The notes beneath the pieces are model-generated. The model saw only the letters and a program-made list of their open reading frames with translations, did not search any database and was not told the origin of the DNA. Below, one piece after another: positions 1 through 10,210 of a stretch of 34,522 nucleotides of DNA. The first letter of the stretch is position 1. Each line of letters opens with the position of its first letter. Source of the DNA: Triparma columacea. Lineage: Eukaryota; Sar; Bolidophyceae; Parmales; Triparmaceae. The position numbers and the translations under genes are program-made. The stretch covers positions 1-34,522 of the forward strand of contig BRYA01001473.1 in the NCBI GenBank assembly GCA_030267965.1, read 5' to 3'.

Positions 1-1
1 T

Positions 2-215
2 CTCGGAACAACGGCTTTCAAGGGAACGAGTACCTTCTCTGGAGGCGCTACAACCTTCTCTGACAAGGTGTCTTTCGCACAGCAGACCCTCACTCTTGGT
101 ACCACTGCCAACCCTACGTTGCTCAAGGGTGTGAGCACCTTCTCTGGAGGAGTCACGACTTTCTCAGACACTGTTTCGCTTGCTGATCAGACTGTGACAC
201 TAGGAGGTACAACTA
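2..215 (+). repeat. Degenerate tandem repeat encoding FSGG-type fibre repeats
   Basis: Two related units of about 95-105 bp are visible, each encoding a 31-35 residue segment of the form LGTT...KG.STFSGG.TTFSD.VS.A.QT.T; a third, more diverged unit follows. The array continues off the left edge, so its full copy number is unknown. Confidence 0.7.
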
Positions 216-697
216 AGACTACTTTTAAGGAGGGTGCTATTTTCACAGGTCTTATCTCCTTTAACACGGCATTGAAAACTGCCGGTGTTATCTCTACAGG
301 TACTGTGACGGCTGGAGGCGTGGCACTGACTTCTGACAGGAGGTACAAAAAGAATATCAATACGGTGACAACACCGTTGGCTTCTGTGATGAAGCTTAGG
401 GGCGTGACTTACGATTGGAGAACGGACGAGTTTCCCGAGAAAAACTTTGACAACCATACGCACTTCGGTTTCATTGCTCAGGAGGTCGAGGAGGTCATAC
501 CCGAATTTGTTGGTACCAATGATCTAGGCTTCAAGTCTATCAGGTACATGGGCTTCACGAGCTTACTCGTGGAGGCCTTGAAGGAGCAACAGGCTGAGGT
601 TGTGGAACTTAGGGATAAGGTTGAGAAACTACTTGGCCTGATATGTAACAGTAAGGCACTTGAGGATGAAGTGGGTAGAGGAGAAATATGTGGGTAA
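2..697 (+). CDS. Tandem-repeat protein with C-terminal S74 autochaperone domain (5' partial)
   Basis: The reading frame is open from the left edge, so the N-terminus lies outside the window; the GTG at 68 is not a real start. The visible part begins with two copies of a 31-35 residue Gly/Ser/Thr/Phe repeat (core FSGG.TTFSD), typical of beta-rich fibre-like sequence. It ends with a chaperone-of-endosialidase (peptidase S74) domain: the signature TSDRRYKKNI starts near nt 329, followed by FGFIAQEVEEVIPEF, and a short coiled coil (EALKEQQAEVVELRDKVEKL) near the end. In this family a Ser and a Lys five residues later drive self-cleavage after a trimeric fibre has folded; both are present here. 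By inference this is a self-assembling trimeric fibre or surface protein. AATAAATAAA at about 711 may be the poly(A) signal. The stop is 56 bp from the convergent MYB gene. Confidence 0.8.
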   Translation, partial: LGTTAFKGTSTFSGGATTFSDKVSFAQQTLTLGTTANPTLLKGVSTFSGGVTTFSDTVSLADQTVTLGGTTKTTFKEGAIFTGLISFNTALKTAGVISTGTVTAGGVALTSDRRYKKNINTVTTPLASVMKLRGVTYDWRTDEFPEKNFDNHTHFGFIAQEVEEVIPEFVGTNDLGFKSIRYMGFTSLLVEALKEQQAEVVELRDKVEKLLGLICNSKALEDEVGRGEICG

Positions 698-753
698 AAA
701 GTCCCCTGAAAATAAATAAATTTACTACAAAAGATGGTATGATTATATGTGCT

Positions 754-3011
754 TCAGAATCCCTCCTCTTGGTCTGCATCCTCCGTCCCTACGTCGACCA
801 TCCCCTCTAAAAACTCAAAAATATTGTCATCCATGTCCGCATCCCACGCCGTGCCCCCAGGGAAAAGCAGGTCCGACGCCGCCGCGCTCAGAAGCGGCGT
901 TGCCGGCTGGTGCTCCGCCTCATTGCCCGCGAACGGAGGGTAGGCCGGCGCGACGATCGGCGCAATATTGTTCCTGCTTTTGCTGTGTGCCTTATTGCCG
1001 GCCCTCTGGCCAACCATTCCCTCCTGGCCGATTTGGGGGGCTCGGTGATGCTGCAAGCTCCCTGCACTGCTCATGCGCCCGCTGCCGTTGCTTGACCACT
1101 TTGTTATTTCGTCCTGTTTGACCTTCCTCATTTTATTCTGGATCTCGAGGTGGGTCCTCATACTTATGCTCAAGGAGGACGGAAGAGTCGGGTTGGGGAT
1201 GTTGTTAAGGTCATGGTTGAGGTTTTTGGCTGCTTCGGGCAGGTGTGGAATCACGGAGATGGGGGGGGCTGAAAGAGGGTTTGAATAAGGGTTGTTGATG
1301 ACTTCCTGGTGGTACTGAGGCAGCGCGTGTTGTCTGTTGTGCTGCTGTTCCATCATTGAGATATCGTCCTGTCTATATAGGCCCCTGCCCCCTCCCTTAC
1401 TCTTTTTGGTGGCCTTGCCCTCCTCTTTCGTCATCCCTGTCTCTCCACCCATCTCCTCCAACGCCCTATTCTTAAGAACTTCGTCTCTCAACTCCTCCAT
1501 AGCCTTGGCCATGTGCACGATTGCTACCCCGACCCTACTCGATTTCTCGTTTTCGGTAAGATCGCCTATACCTCTATGGTGAGCGAAGCAGATTGCGAAA
1601 TGAAGAATGAATTGCGTTATTGAGAGGGAGGTGGGTAGGTGGGTGGTTAGAGTCGTCGGTGCCACTCTTGCCTAGTCGCGTATTCTTACCTAACCCCCCA
1701 TATATCCCCCTTTATAGTTGCCGCCTGCAGCTGTCCCGGGCCAGCCTGGGAAAGTAGCTCGCTCCTCGAGGAGGACCTAAGAAACTCTTCTTCTGGAAAG
1801 TGTATAGATCCATACGTCGCCTTGGCGGCGTTCGCCGCACTGACCATGTCTTCTTCCGCTTCCTCTGTGACTGTCAGACCGGGAGCGTTGAGGTATTTGT
1901 TTAGCTGAAAGTCTCGTCGGGATTTTTTTCTTTTCTCCCTTCTGTCTTCTCGCTCACTCACCTTTGCTTTCGTTCACGACACTCCCCCCCGCACCTCCTT
2001 CATCTCGTCCGCCCTCTTCCGTGCCCTCCTCGGGTTCGATGTCCTCGTTCCGCTGGGCCCCTTCGTCCAGATCCTTCTTGCAGGCCTCGTAGCTCCTCAG
2101 GAAATCTTCCTTGGACTTGACCCTGTTGACCCTGAACTTCTGAAGGTGGCTCTTGATCCTCTCAGTGGTCATCTCCGGGGAGAACGTATTGGCCGACTGC
2201 ATGGCCCCAATGATAAGCGAGGGGGTCGAGGACTTCAGGCCAACGTCAAAAAGTGCCGACACAAACTCCCTGTGCTTCTGTTCGGGCCACACGAACCTCC
2301 TGTTGCTAGGCTTTCCATAGTTGTCCTCGATCTTCCTCTTCCTTTTGCCGCTGGAGGCGTTGCGGGAACTTGAGCGCGTGAAGTCGTCCCTTCTCCCCTC
2401 ATCAAAGTTAGCTTGGGCAATGTTGTGGTGTTGCTGCTGCTGAGAAGTGGAGCGGAGGGGGAGTTTTAGGGATGGTAGTATCGGACAAGCATTTCTTCGC
2501 GCTCACAACATCGTCGCTATTTTTGTTGGATGTTTACCCATTTCTTTTCCCCATTCTCACCTGCTGGCGTTGAGGTCGCTGGTGATGACTATGAAGCTGA
2601 TCGTGGCCGTGTTCTTCTAGCGAGTAACCCTGTATCTGATGCATGGATAAGTGCTGTGGAGTGCTTTGGTGTTGCGCATTACTCTGCACACTCCTCTGCC
2701 CAATAGAATAATTTCTAGGTTCATTTCTAGGATCGTAGTCATGTTGTTGATTATGTGAGTGCTGTTGCTGTTGCTGTAGCGTCAAAAAGAAGCGTGTGTG
2801 AGTTTGAGTGTCTCTTTAAGCCCATTTTTAAAGCCCATTCTTTCCTAGTGAACGCAACTTCTCCTTTTTTGCTGGGCAATTCCCGCTGACCTCAAATCAT
2901 CCTTTTCTTTTATGCTTTATACACGCCTCCAACTTCTGTACGTACCCTATTTGGATATGTTGTCATATTATTGTAAACCGAAGACAAATTAGAATACGCA
3001 TCTCTCGTCAT
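754..3011 (-). CDS. MYB-related (SHAQKYF/GARP-like) transcription factor, five exons
   Basis: A nuclear DNA-binding regulator. Proposed exons are 3011-2946, 2773-2561, 2439-1962, 1912-1690 and 1573-754; all phases agree and give about 599 residues. The single MYB-like repeat is in exon 3: VWPEQKHREFVSALFDVGLK, then a loop, then TTERIKSHLQKFR. This matches one-repeat factors whose third helix reads SH.QK[YF]R. It is preceded by a basic stretch (GKRKRKIED) and a His/Gln-rich N-terminus, and followed by an acidic segment. The C-terminus has a basic helix (RTHLEIQNKMRKVKQDEI) and ends in an acidic, Phe-containing tail that could activate transcription. Least certain are the first exon (ATG at 3011, donor GTACGT) and the 49-nt third intron; if exon 1 is wrong, the first ATG in exon 2 is at 2644. 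Confidence 0.75.
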
Positions 3012-3179
3012 TGATAGATTTAGGGGAGGGATTCAAGACTCTCTCAAGATGTGAATCTGAGCAGGCCCAGCCCAAAGCCCAAAGATCTGAAAGGGTTAAG
3101 GGTTCTGAAAAGACTGCTGAGTAATGAAGTGTCCAGTTTTATTAACATCATTGCAGTGAACATGTTCATTGCCTTTTTC

Positions 3180-5348
3180 TCACTTCATCGTCGGTGCCTC
3201 CCTCTTGGTTCCGTTGGAGGCTGCCCGGTGCCTTACGCTGGATATGGTACAGTGTGTGATGCACTCCGCTTTAATGCCTACGTAGACCTCCCTGTAGGCC
3301 CATTGCTTGCCTCCTCGTGTTGGGGTGTTCCACATTCTGACCATGCCGTTATTGTAGACTGCCCCTAGAGTGCTGGACGCCTCGTCCATAGTGAGTCCTT
3401 TGCACCTTATTCCGGTTCCCACGGCGTTCCCCGCCAGCGTCTTCAGGGGCTTCCACATTCTTGCGTCCAGGATGGTCAACGTTCCCCCCTCGTCTAGGCA
3501 CCCGACCCAGATTCCCCCGTACTCGAACTGCAACCCTACAATCTTTCCACCCGGCTGGTGCGATCCCTCCCAGGACATGACGGGCTCCTTCGCCATGCAC
3601 CTCACGTCCCAGGCGCAGACCTCTCCCCTGCAGCCTCCGCTCCCAAGGATGTCCCCTCCCACGTCCTCCCCCTCTGGCGTGGCCACGCAAGATATCCCAG
3701 AGGAATGCCCCTTGCCCCCATCCCCCAGGATCGCTGACGCTTCCGCATACCCCCCCCTCGTCACATCCCACAGCTTGATCAAGCCGCAGTCTTCCCCCGC
3801 CGTCGCGACCCACCTCCAGGCAGCTGGTTCGAGAGCCAGCGAACCCACGGGCCTCCCCCCAGTGTCCACATCTCCCTTGATTTTCCAAGCGTCGCCGAAA
3901 GGGCTCTCCTCTATCTCCGTCTGTCCACTCTCGTTGTTACCGAATATTGCAAGGCGGCCGTTGCGTTGACCTGCGAAAATATAGTTACCGTTGGGGGATG
4001 TGGCGATGGAATTTACCCAACCAGTCAGTCCGGAATTTATCGTCGTGGATAAGGCCCACATCATCGAGCGACCGGGGATGGAATTTGAACTGTCCCTTGG
4101 GGACTCGAGGGAGTCGCTTGAGGAACTTCTGTTTGTTGAGTTGTCAGAGGCCGCGGAATCTCCGCTTATTTTTCTCCTGAGCTTGGTGAAAAATCCCCCT
4201 CCCTTTTTCTTCCCTCTTGCCTTACCCCCTCCAGCAGCTGCCTTTCCCCCCCCCGCCTTTCCCACCCCCCTCCTCCCCTCCATCCACTTCCACACCCTTA
4301 TGCACTTCTCCTGTCCCCCGCTCATGAAGCAGTCTGGGAAGTTCAGTGGCTCGGTCATACAGAGAACCTTGCTCCCGACCGATACTTCCCCTCCCATATT
4401 TCCCCCACCTCCTCCCTCTCCCCCCTGCTCCTGCTCCTGCTCCTGCTCCTCCACCACCTCCCCGCCTTCAATCATGAAACTTGAAAAGCCTCCCTTTGCG
4501 GCCAAGTTACCTCCCGGCCTATGTGTCCCCTGGCCTCCAACGACGAAGCAGGAATGAATGGCCTCGTCTAAAAACGTTGTCGTCTCCAACCTCCCGCTGT
4601 AGCTTAGCTCCGTCATCACCCTTCCCCCAAGCCCAGTTCCCTTGGTATTCATGCTGTCAACTTCGGTGACGGTGAAATTTTTCATATGCCTGCTGACGCT
4701 CTCGACGGTGTGTTCCCCCCCTGCCAAGTTCTTCTCTGCCTCCACGAGCATTTTAGTGGTTCCCTTCCCGAAACCCTTCACCTTCTTCTCCCCCTCCCGC
4801 ATCATCGCATGTATCTCGTCGACTGTCCTTACCCGAAGCACGTCTCTGACCATGTCATACGCGCAAACGGGAGCTACCCCCCCCTCCTGCCCCAAGCCTG
4901 CCTCCTCCATGGTGGTCTTGAGCTCAGTGTTGGGCAAAAGCTTTCTGTGAGGGAGCTTGAGTCCAGTCCGCGGGGACGTATCGTTGGTAGTGAGCCACTC
5001 TTCAAGTGGCGTCCGCTCGTATGTGTAACCTGAGATGGTCCGTGGTGAGTGTCAAGGGTTATGAGCAAGGAACCTGTAAAAAGGAATGACACGACGCGCA
5101 AATATACAATAGGGCTTCGATCGGAGGAATTGCGTCTTATATCTTATATTTCCCTGCTCTCCCCCTTCCTCTGTTGCCCTTCCCTGTCAATCAAACCTCA
5201 AATTCTTGGGCCGGGGAGGGGAGGGGGAATTTTAGTTGGACTCACCATCCCCAGACAATATCACTCCGTCCTTGAATAACTTTCCCGTCAGTGCGCAGCA
5301 AATGTCGCTAAAATCGTAGTATTCGCTTTTATTTACTAAGCCTGACAT
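3180..5348 (-). CDS. U-box/WD40 E3 ubiquitin ligase
   Basis: Predicted to recruit an E2 enzyme through the U-box and a substrate through the propeller. Two exons, 5348-5246 and 5029-3180, joined in phase across a 216-nt intron (donor ATG|GTGAGT, acceptor CTCAG|GT), encode 650 residues. The U-box (about residues 12-75) is split by the intron: exon 1 supplies SDICCALTGKLFKDGVILSG, and exon 2 continues GYTYERTPLEEWLTTNDTSP and a RTGLKLPHRKLLPN tail, the usual U-box ending. After a helical linker, WD40 repeats fill about residues 240-630 (CIRVWKW, GLIKLWDVT, EVCAWDVR, GMVRMWNTP). A Glu/Gln tract and a basic, Ser-rich insert (about 300-360) interrupt the early blades. Exon 2 alone would look like a plain WD40 protein. 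The start is 154 bp from the divergent DRC5 gene, suggesting a shared promoter. Similar U-box/WD pairings exist elsewhere (WDSUB1-like), but orthology is unproven. Confidence 0.85.
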
Positions 5349-5502
5349 TCCCCCAAAATTATCTTGGGCTTTCTCGATTCAGAGGACAACCCGACAACCC
5401 GACAACCCCCAAGTGACCCCCTCTAACAGATGGGTCAAAACTCAAGAGCCTTGTTCGCCTCCCCTGAATAGCTGTTTCACTCAATTTTGCTGTTGAACGA
5501 TA
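5349..5502. promoter_or_regulatory. Bidirectional spacer between U-box/WD40 gene and DRC5
   Basis: This 154-bp spacer separates two start codons pointing apart, so it must hold both promoters or be shared. It contains a short direct repeat (GACAACCC twice, near 5390-5405). No TATA box is evident. Confidence 0.5.
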
Positions 5503-6885
5503 ATGTCGGTCTCCATTTCCGGCGCTCAGCCTACCACGACGTTCTCAGTTGGCTCCACCACCTCTCAGCCCTCCCTCAGTGAACAGGTTCGGAGGTACAA
5601 GTCAAAGAGGTTTAAGGAGAAACAAGAGCATCTTTCGAAGAAGGACGTCGGCGGGTCGGGTGCTGATGAGACCCTCCAGATGAAGTGTATCAAGGTCCTC
5701 GTTGCCAACTTTGAGAAGTCCCCAACCCATGATGGTAGAGTGGAGTCGAAGCACCTCCTCGAGATAACCTCTCGCCTTCCGATAGACCTTGACCCGAAGC
5801 AGTCCGCTGTGTTCGTCCACGACGAAAGCTACTGGAAGAGGGCCTGCCTTGACCCCAACTCGACCCTCACCCCCTCTGAGTGCCAAATTGTGGAGCACGG
5901 CATGACTTGGAAGCAGCTCTTCTTCGAGCACCACCTCAGGCGGAGGCTGGAGCTCTTTGACAACAAGGGGGGGCAAGACGACGACGCCGAGGATGGCAAG
6001 GAGGAGGAGAAGAAGACTGCTGAGGAGACTGTGGAGGACCTCTTGGAGGAGATCGAAAAGTACCAGGATTACATTTTTAGCCTCTCCTTCAAGCAGCTAC
6101 CCAGCCATCTCGAAGTCGATAGGATCTGTGAGAAGTTGCCGAACCTGACGAAATTGGACATCCAGTACGGGATAAACAAAATTGGGATGGAGTATGACCG
6201 CCGCCTTTTCGGCATGAAGATCTCCGATGCTTCCTGCGTCGCCAAGGCCATCAAGGATTCGATGAACCTGACCTCGGTGGTCCTCTGCGGCAATCTCATG
6301 GACGACGACTTGCTACGTATGCTAATGACCGGCCTTTACAAGTCCTCGACCATTACTCACTTGGACGTGAGCCACAACAAAATTACCAACCACGGAGTCA
6401 GGCTCCTGGCGAAACTTTTGGGGACCAAGAGCGTCCTCACCAGTCTCAACGTGGCCGACAACCAGATCCACGCAGAGGGAGGACGGTACCTCGGAAGGGC
6501 ATTGAGGTCGAACGATTCCCTTTCTGACTTAAACATTCGACTCAACAGATTGACGGACGAGGGAGGTAGGATGCTCCTAGAGGGCTTGAGGGACAACCAG
6601 AGCATCACAAAGCTTAATATTGGCAGCAACAGCCTTGGAGGCGAGTCAATGACTGCCCTCTCGGTCGTCCTCCGGGAACCAGCATCAGAGCTTCTTATCC
6701 TTGACATGTCGTCCAATCAGCTCAGCGACGACGATGTCGACGTCCTCTACTCGACTATTCAGCGCAAGAGCAAGCTCATCTCCCTGGACTTGAGGATGAA
6801 CAGCACCTCCCAGGAAAATGAGACCCTGGGAAGGATAGCGGACCTCTTGCACACCAACGAGCTTGCGTACCGAGAGGGCAATTGA
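5503..6885 (+). CDS. DRC5: Dynein regulatory complex subunit 5 (TCTE1-like LRR protein)
   Basis: A structural subunit of the nexin-dynein regulatory complex that links axonemal doublets and controls ciliary beating. One uninterrupted frame of 460 residues, starting at an ATG. The N-terminal part contains the family-type segment WKRACL...GMTWKQLFFEHHL and, after an acidic linker (about 155-180), LPSHLEVDRICEKLPNLTKL followed by YGINKIGMEYDRRLFGMKIS, all features of TCTE1/DRC5. At least five ribonuclease-inhibitor-type leucine-rich repeats follow from about residue 250 to 440 (THLDVSHNKITNHGVRLLAK, TSLNVADNQIHAEGGRYLGR, SDLNIRLNRLTDEGGRMLLE). The length is close to animal and algal homologues. 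Its presence implies the organism makes motile cilia at some stage. Confidence 0.85.
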   Translation: MSVSISGAQPTTTFSVGSTTSQPSLSEQVRRYKSKRFKEKQEHLSKKDVGGSGADETLQMKCIKVLVANFEKSPTHDGRVESKHLLEITSRLPIDLDPKQSAVFVHDESYWKRACLDPNSTLTPSECQIVEHGMTWKQLFFEHHLRRRLELFDNKGGQDDDAEDGKEEEKKTAEETVEDLLEEIEKYQDYIFSLSFKQLPSHLEVDRICEKLPNLTKLDIQYGINKIGMEYDRRLFGMKISDASCVAKAIKDSMNLTSVVLCGNLMDDDLLRMLMTGLYKSSTITHLDVSHNKITNHGVRLLAKLLGTKSVLTSLNVADNQIHAEGGRYLGRALRSNDSLSDLNIRLNRLTDEGGRMLLEGLRDNQSITKLNIGSNSLGGESMTALSVVLREPASELLILDMSSNQLSDDDVDVLYSTIQRKSKLISLDLRMNSTSQENETLGRIADLLHTNELAYREGN

Positions 6886-7007
6886 AGGAGCTTTATGCAG
6901 AGTGAAGAAAGGGCGGGGTGATATCTTCGGCCCATAATTGTAGACGATCAACTATATCATACGAAGAAAAAAATTTTAGTTTGTCGTGTTTTACAGTTAG
7001 GGTTTAG

Positions 7008-8114
7008 TTATAGAGCCGTCTCGTCGCCTCCATCAATATCATCAGCACGAACTATTGCTGCATCTTCCATGGGTCTCATGTCCAAGCCAAAGCCGGTCAT
7101 TTCTGTAGAGCTCTCGTTGAACTCGTCCAGCGTCGGAACCCGGTTGCGGTGCTGATTAATAACCCCCTTCCTCTTTCCGAACATGAAGGATACGACCCCA
7201 ACTATACCACTGACGAAAAATACAACGGCGAAGATTGAGCCCCCTTTCATGGTCGTTTTCCTTGGGCATCTGGCGCTGTTGTTGTTGCTGTCTTGGTTGT
7301 CTACATCCTCGTCCTCATCCTCTTCTTCGTCCTTATCTTCCATCTGCTTCCTCAATTTATACATCACCTCACTAAAAACGGAAAGAGTTTTCTGCTCTCC
7401 GTCCTTGTTTCGCCCTACCACCCCAACACCGACGTTTTTCTGCTGCCTGTTTTCGCAGTATTTGCAAATTGAAACAAAGATCACATCCACCAACTCCACG
7501 ATCTTATCGTCGAGTGCAGTCATATTTAGCGCTATATCCTCGATGGCCAGTGTTTGAATATCGGCCCTCATGTACTCCACAACCTCCTGCTCGTAATCTT
7601 CCGCGCTGAGGTCTTTCCCCATTAAATTCAGTTGACTTACAATCTCTGGAATACGAACGGAGTTAAGGTGATCCACAACGTCGACCGCATAACTGTGTAC
7701 GCTCCTCACGCCATCGTTCGACGTGGGGTCCATATACATCTGCTTAGGGGGGATTATATCCTTCGAAAGCTTCCAATGATGGTCAGGCATCCAGTCTCCC
7801 GCCTTGGTCATCTCCACAAAGTGCATTTGGTGTGCTGGCCACCCGTGGTGCTTCCTAGTCTCGTCAAAAGTCATTTCCTCCTTTATCACTACTGCCATTT
7901 TGACAACGTACCCATTAGCCGGTTGTATTTGTCCAGACAGAATTGTTTCATGAATAGACGTCTGATATGGCTCCAAGTGTTGGTTAAGGATGGAGGAGAA
8001 ATTAGTTGCGGCCCCGATCAGACGGGTGTCATTGTAATCGACAAACTGAGCAGGGTGAGAGGACACCCTGCCCGCCACAAGAATAATCCCAAGCAACAGC
8101 AAAGCCTTCATCAT
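7008..8114 (-). CDS. Single-pass type I membrane protein of unknown function
   Basis: I do not recognise a family. The 368-residue frame starts with two adjacent Met codons and a clear secretory signal peptide (MMKALLLLGIILVAGRVSS), so the next roughly 270 residues should face the lumen or outside. Several N-glycosylation sequons lie there (NDT, NFS, NMT), as does a HHGWPAHQMHF...MPDHHWKL patch rich in His and Trp and a CKYC pair. An acidic linker (EDKDEEEDEDEDVDN) comes before one transmembrane helix at about 291-311 (SIFAVVFFVSGIVGVVSFMF). A basic stop-transfer (KRKG) and a cytosolic tail of about 55 residues follow. The 3' end faces the DRC5 stop across 122 bp. Confidence 0.7.
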   Translation of the reverse strand: MMKALLLLGIILVAGRVSSHPAQFVDYNDTRLIGAATNFSSILNQHLEPYQTSIHETILSGQIQPANGYVVKMAVVIKEEMTFDETRKHHGWPAHQMHFVEMTKAGDWMPDHHWKLSKDIIPPKQMYMDPTSNDGVRSVHSYAVDVVDHLNSVRIPEIVSQLNLMGKDLSAEDYEQEVVEYMRADIQTLAIEDIALNMTALDDKIVELVDVIFVSICKYCENRQQKNVGVGVVGRNKDGEQKTLSVFSEVMYKLRKQMEDKDEEEDEDEDVDNQDSNNNSARCPRKTTMKGGSIFAVVFFVSGIVGVVSFMFGKRKGVINQHRNRVPTLDEFNESSTEMTGFGLDMRPMEDAAIVRADDIDGGDETAL

Positions 8115-8334
8115 TTTTTATCTTTTTTTCGGAAGAGGTTTAGCTGTCCTTGCCTGCTACAAAATATATGAGCTTTCCGTTTCGCACTATTGACTCGTGC
8201 CCCATAGATTTAAGTTTACCCACGCTCGTGACCCTCTTCATAATGATCCTGTAGTTGGCGTCCGTCCTCCTCCTCATTCTTTCTTCTCCCTTGCACATTT
8301 CCTTCTCTCCTTTCTTCTCCCCTTATCGCGAAAT

Positions 8335-10023
8335 TCACTTCTTTGCCTTCTCTAGCGTTTTCTTGTGGGTAGGCCAGTCAAGCTTTTGACAAGCCACGGA
8401 GCAGTAGCGTGTGGTACTCAATGGACATTTCAGCATACCGGGGAAGCGGACAGCGCAGTAGCCGCACACGTCCTCAGAGTCCCCTTCCAGTGTGATTCTT
8501 AGTTCCTGTCCGTCGTTCAGAGCACCGACTTCGACCTCCTCCCCCTCGTCCTCCAACCCAACCCCAACCTTGAATGTTTCCTTGACGGCGTTCTTCTTGT
8601 CGTTAATTGTGGCAATTGTTGTTGAACTTTCGGGGGCTCCTGCCCTGCCAGTCTGCACAACCGCCAGTGGGGAGTTCTTCGGCCCCTTATTTGTACCATC
8701 TCCCATCTTGACCTTCAAATTGCCGATCGGCAAGGCCTCCACGCACACCTGAAGTCGGTCAAAGTCGGACACAATACATCTGTCCGCCTTGAGCTGAAAC
8801 GCTATATTGGAGCCGACAATTTTGCATTCGATGTTTTCTTGGAGGAGCTTTACTTCCTTTTTTTGGACTCTGGTGCCATTGACGTGGAAGCTCCCGGCCA
8901 CTGTCGTAGTCTTCAGTCCCAAGTAGGTTGCGAGTTTCGTCGGAATATGGCTGACGTTGCTAGTATTGGTGACAAACATTATGACGTTTGTTCCATTGAG
9001 GCTCGTATTCAGGATTATCGGTCCAGAGCGAGGTCCGTGTGCAGCGCCCTTTTTCGAACCGTTCGAAAGGTCGATCTGTCTGGGGGGGCTGGTGGCAAAG
9101 TAAGGGGCGACTCTTTGCATCGAAGCGTTGCAGCCCCTGTTATTGGGCTTTGTTTCAGGCTTTTCACGAAGGGGGAAGAGGTTGCCAACAGTTCGCTTCG
9201 CCAGTGCTGTTTTGTAAGACATGTCGCCGTTGAAGGCGAAGTTTTTCTGGCCCGACCCTTGCAAAACCATCCCAACCTTCTTCAAATGCTGGGACGCTAT
9301 CTCAACACCACTGTCAAGGTAAAATGAGAAGAGTGTCAGGTAATTCAATAGACTAGGAGCACCCAAGATCTTCCAACTCGTGAGTTGGTTCTCATCTCCT
9401 ATAAGCATTTTCTCCGCCATGTTTACGCTCGTCCCGTTTCTCTTGTTTCCACCATCAAGGTAAAATGTTTCCTGCCTCTCCTTCGGATCTAAGCCTTCCT
9501 CAACCAGCAATTTGCATATTGCCGGGTTTCCTCTCTCTGTCGCGTTCACGAGGCAGTTTCGATTCATGTTGTCACGGGCGTCAATGTTAGCCCCGTTGTT
9601 AAGGAGTATCTTGACAGTAACGAAGTCGGCGTATTTGACTGCCAGATGCAACGGCGTAACTTTGCTGGCTTCGTTGGAGGTATTTACGTCCGCACCTTTC
9701 TTGATCAGTTCCATGACGGTTCTAGCGTTGAATTTTGTGCCCAACTTGCTATTAAAGTTGGACTGTTGAACTGCGCACTGTAGAGGAGTGAAGTGTGTGT
9801 CCACCTTACGGGTATGGAGGCAGTCAGTTGCAGTGTTAACGTCGATCGTGCCGTCAAGGGCAGACTTGACAAAGTCGGCAACATCGTTTTTAGTGCTGAA
9901 GGGAAGTAGAAGGTGGAGGGTCAACAGATGCTCCAAATATGGGTCATCGCAGGTCTTGTTATCTCACCTGCTAGCCGTCCTCTTATCAAAATCCTCCTTG
10001 GCTTTATCAGCAGAGTTGGCCAT
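8335..10023 (-). CDS. Ankyrin-repeat protein with C-terminal MYND-like zinc finger
   Basis: Probably a protein-interaction adaptor; no enzyme domain is visible. Exon 1 (10023-9968) begins at ATG with MANSADKAKEDFDKRTAS. A 72-nt intron (CAG|GTGAGA ... CCCTTCAG) leads in phase to exon 2 (9895-8335), giving 538 residues. Ankyrin repeats occupy roughly residues 50-160 (TPLQCAVQQ, TPLHLAVKYADFVTVKILLN, NCLVNATERGNPAICKLLVE). The middle is unassigned but Val/Ile-rich and probably beta-folded. The C-terminus is MYND-like: CGYCAVRF, then KCPLSTTRYCSVACQKLDW and HKKTLEK. The second Cys of the middle CxxC and the terminal Cys are missing, so one zinc site may be lost. Ankyrin plus MYND is a common pairing in algae and animals. 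Confidence 0.8.
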
Positions 10024-10210
10024 GTTGAAGGTGTCGGTACGATTCAAGCCGATGTGTCAAGTTGAGTTCAAAATTTTGAAAAATGAATTTCATGGCTGAG
10101 GCTGGAGGCTGAAAAGAAAAAGGAAAGAGGAAAGAAAGAGCCAAGCAATCCATCGTCTAAAGTAGGCGAAATTTATTACGCACTCTCAGCTCCTTCAATC
10201 TCCGCTTTCT

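Noticed and set aside
1904..1961. Acceptor CTTTCAG at 1905 for MYB intron 3
   Set aside because: It looks better than the one used, but puts the next exon in a frame that soon reaches a stop; the acceptor ending at 1913 keeps the open frame.
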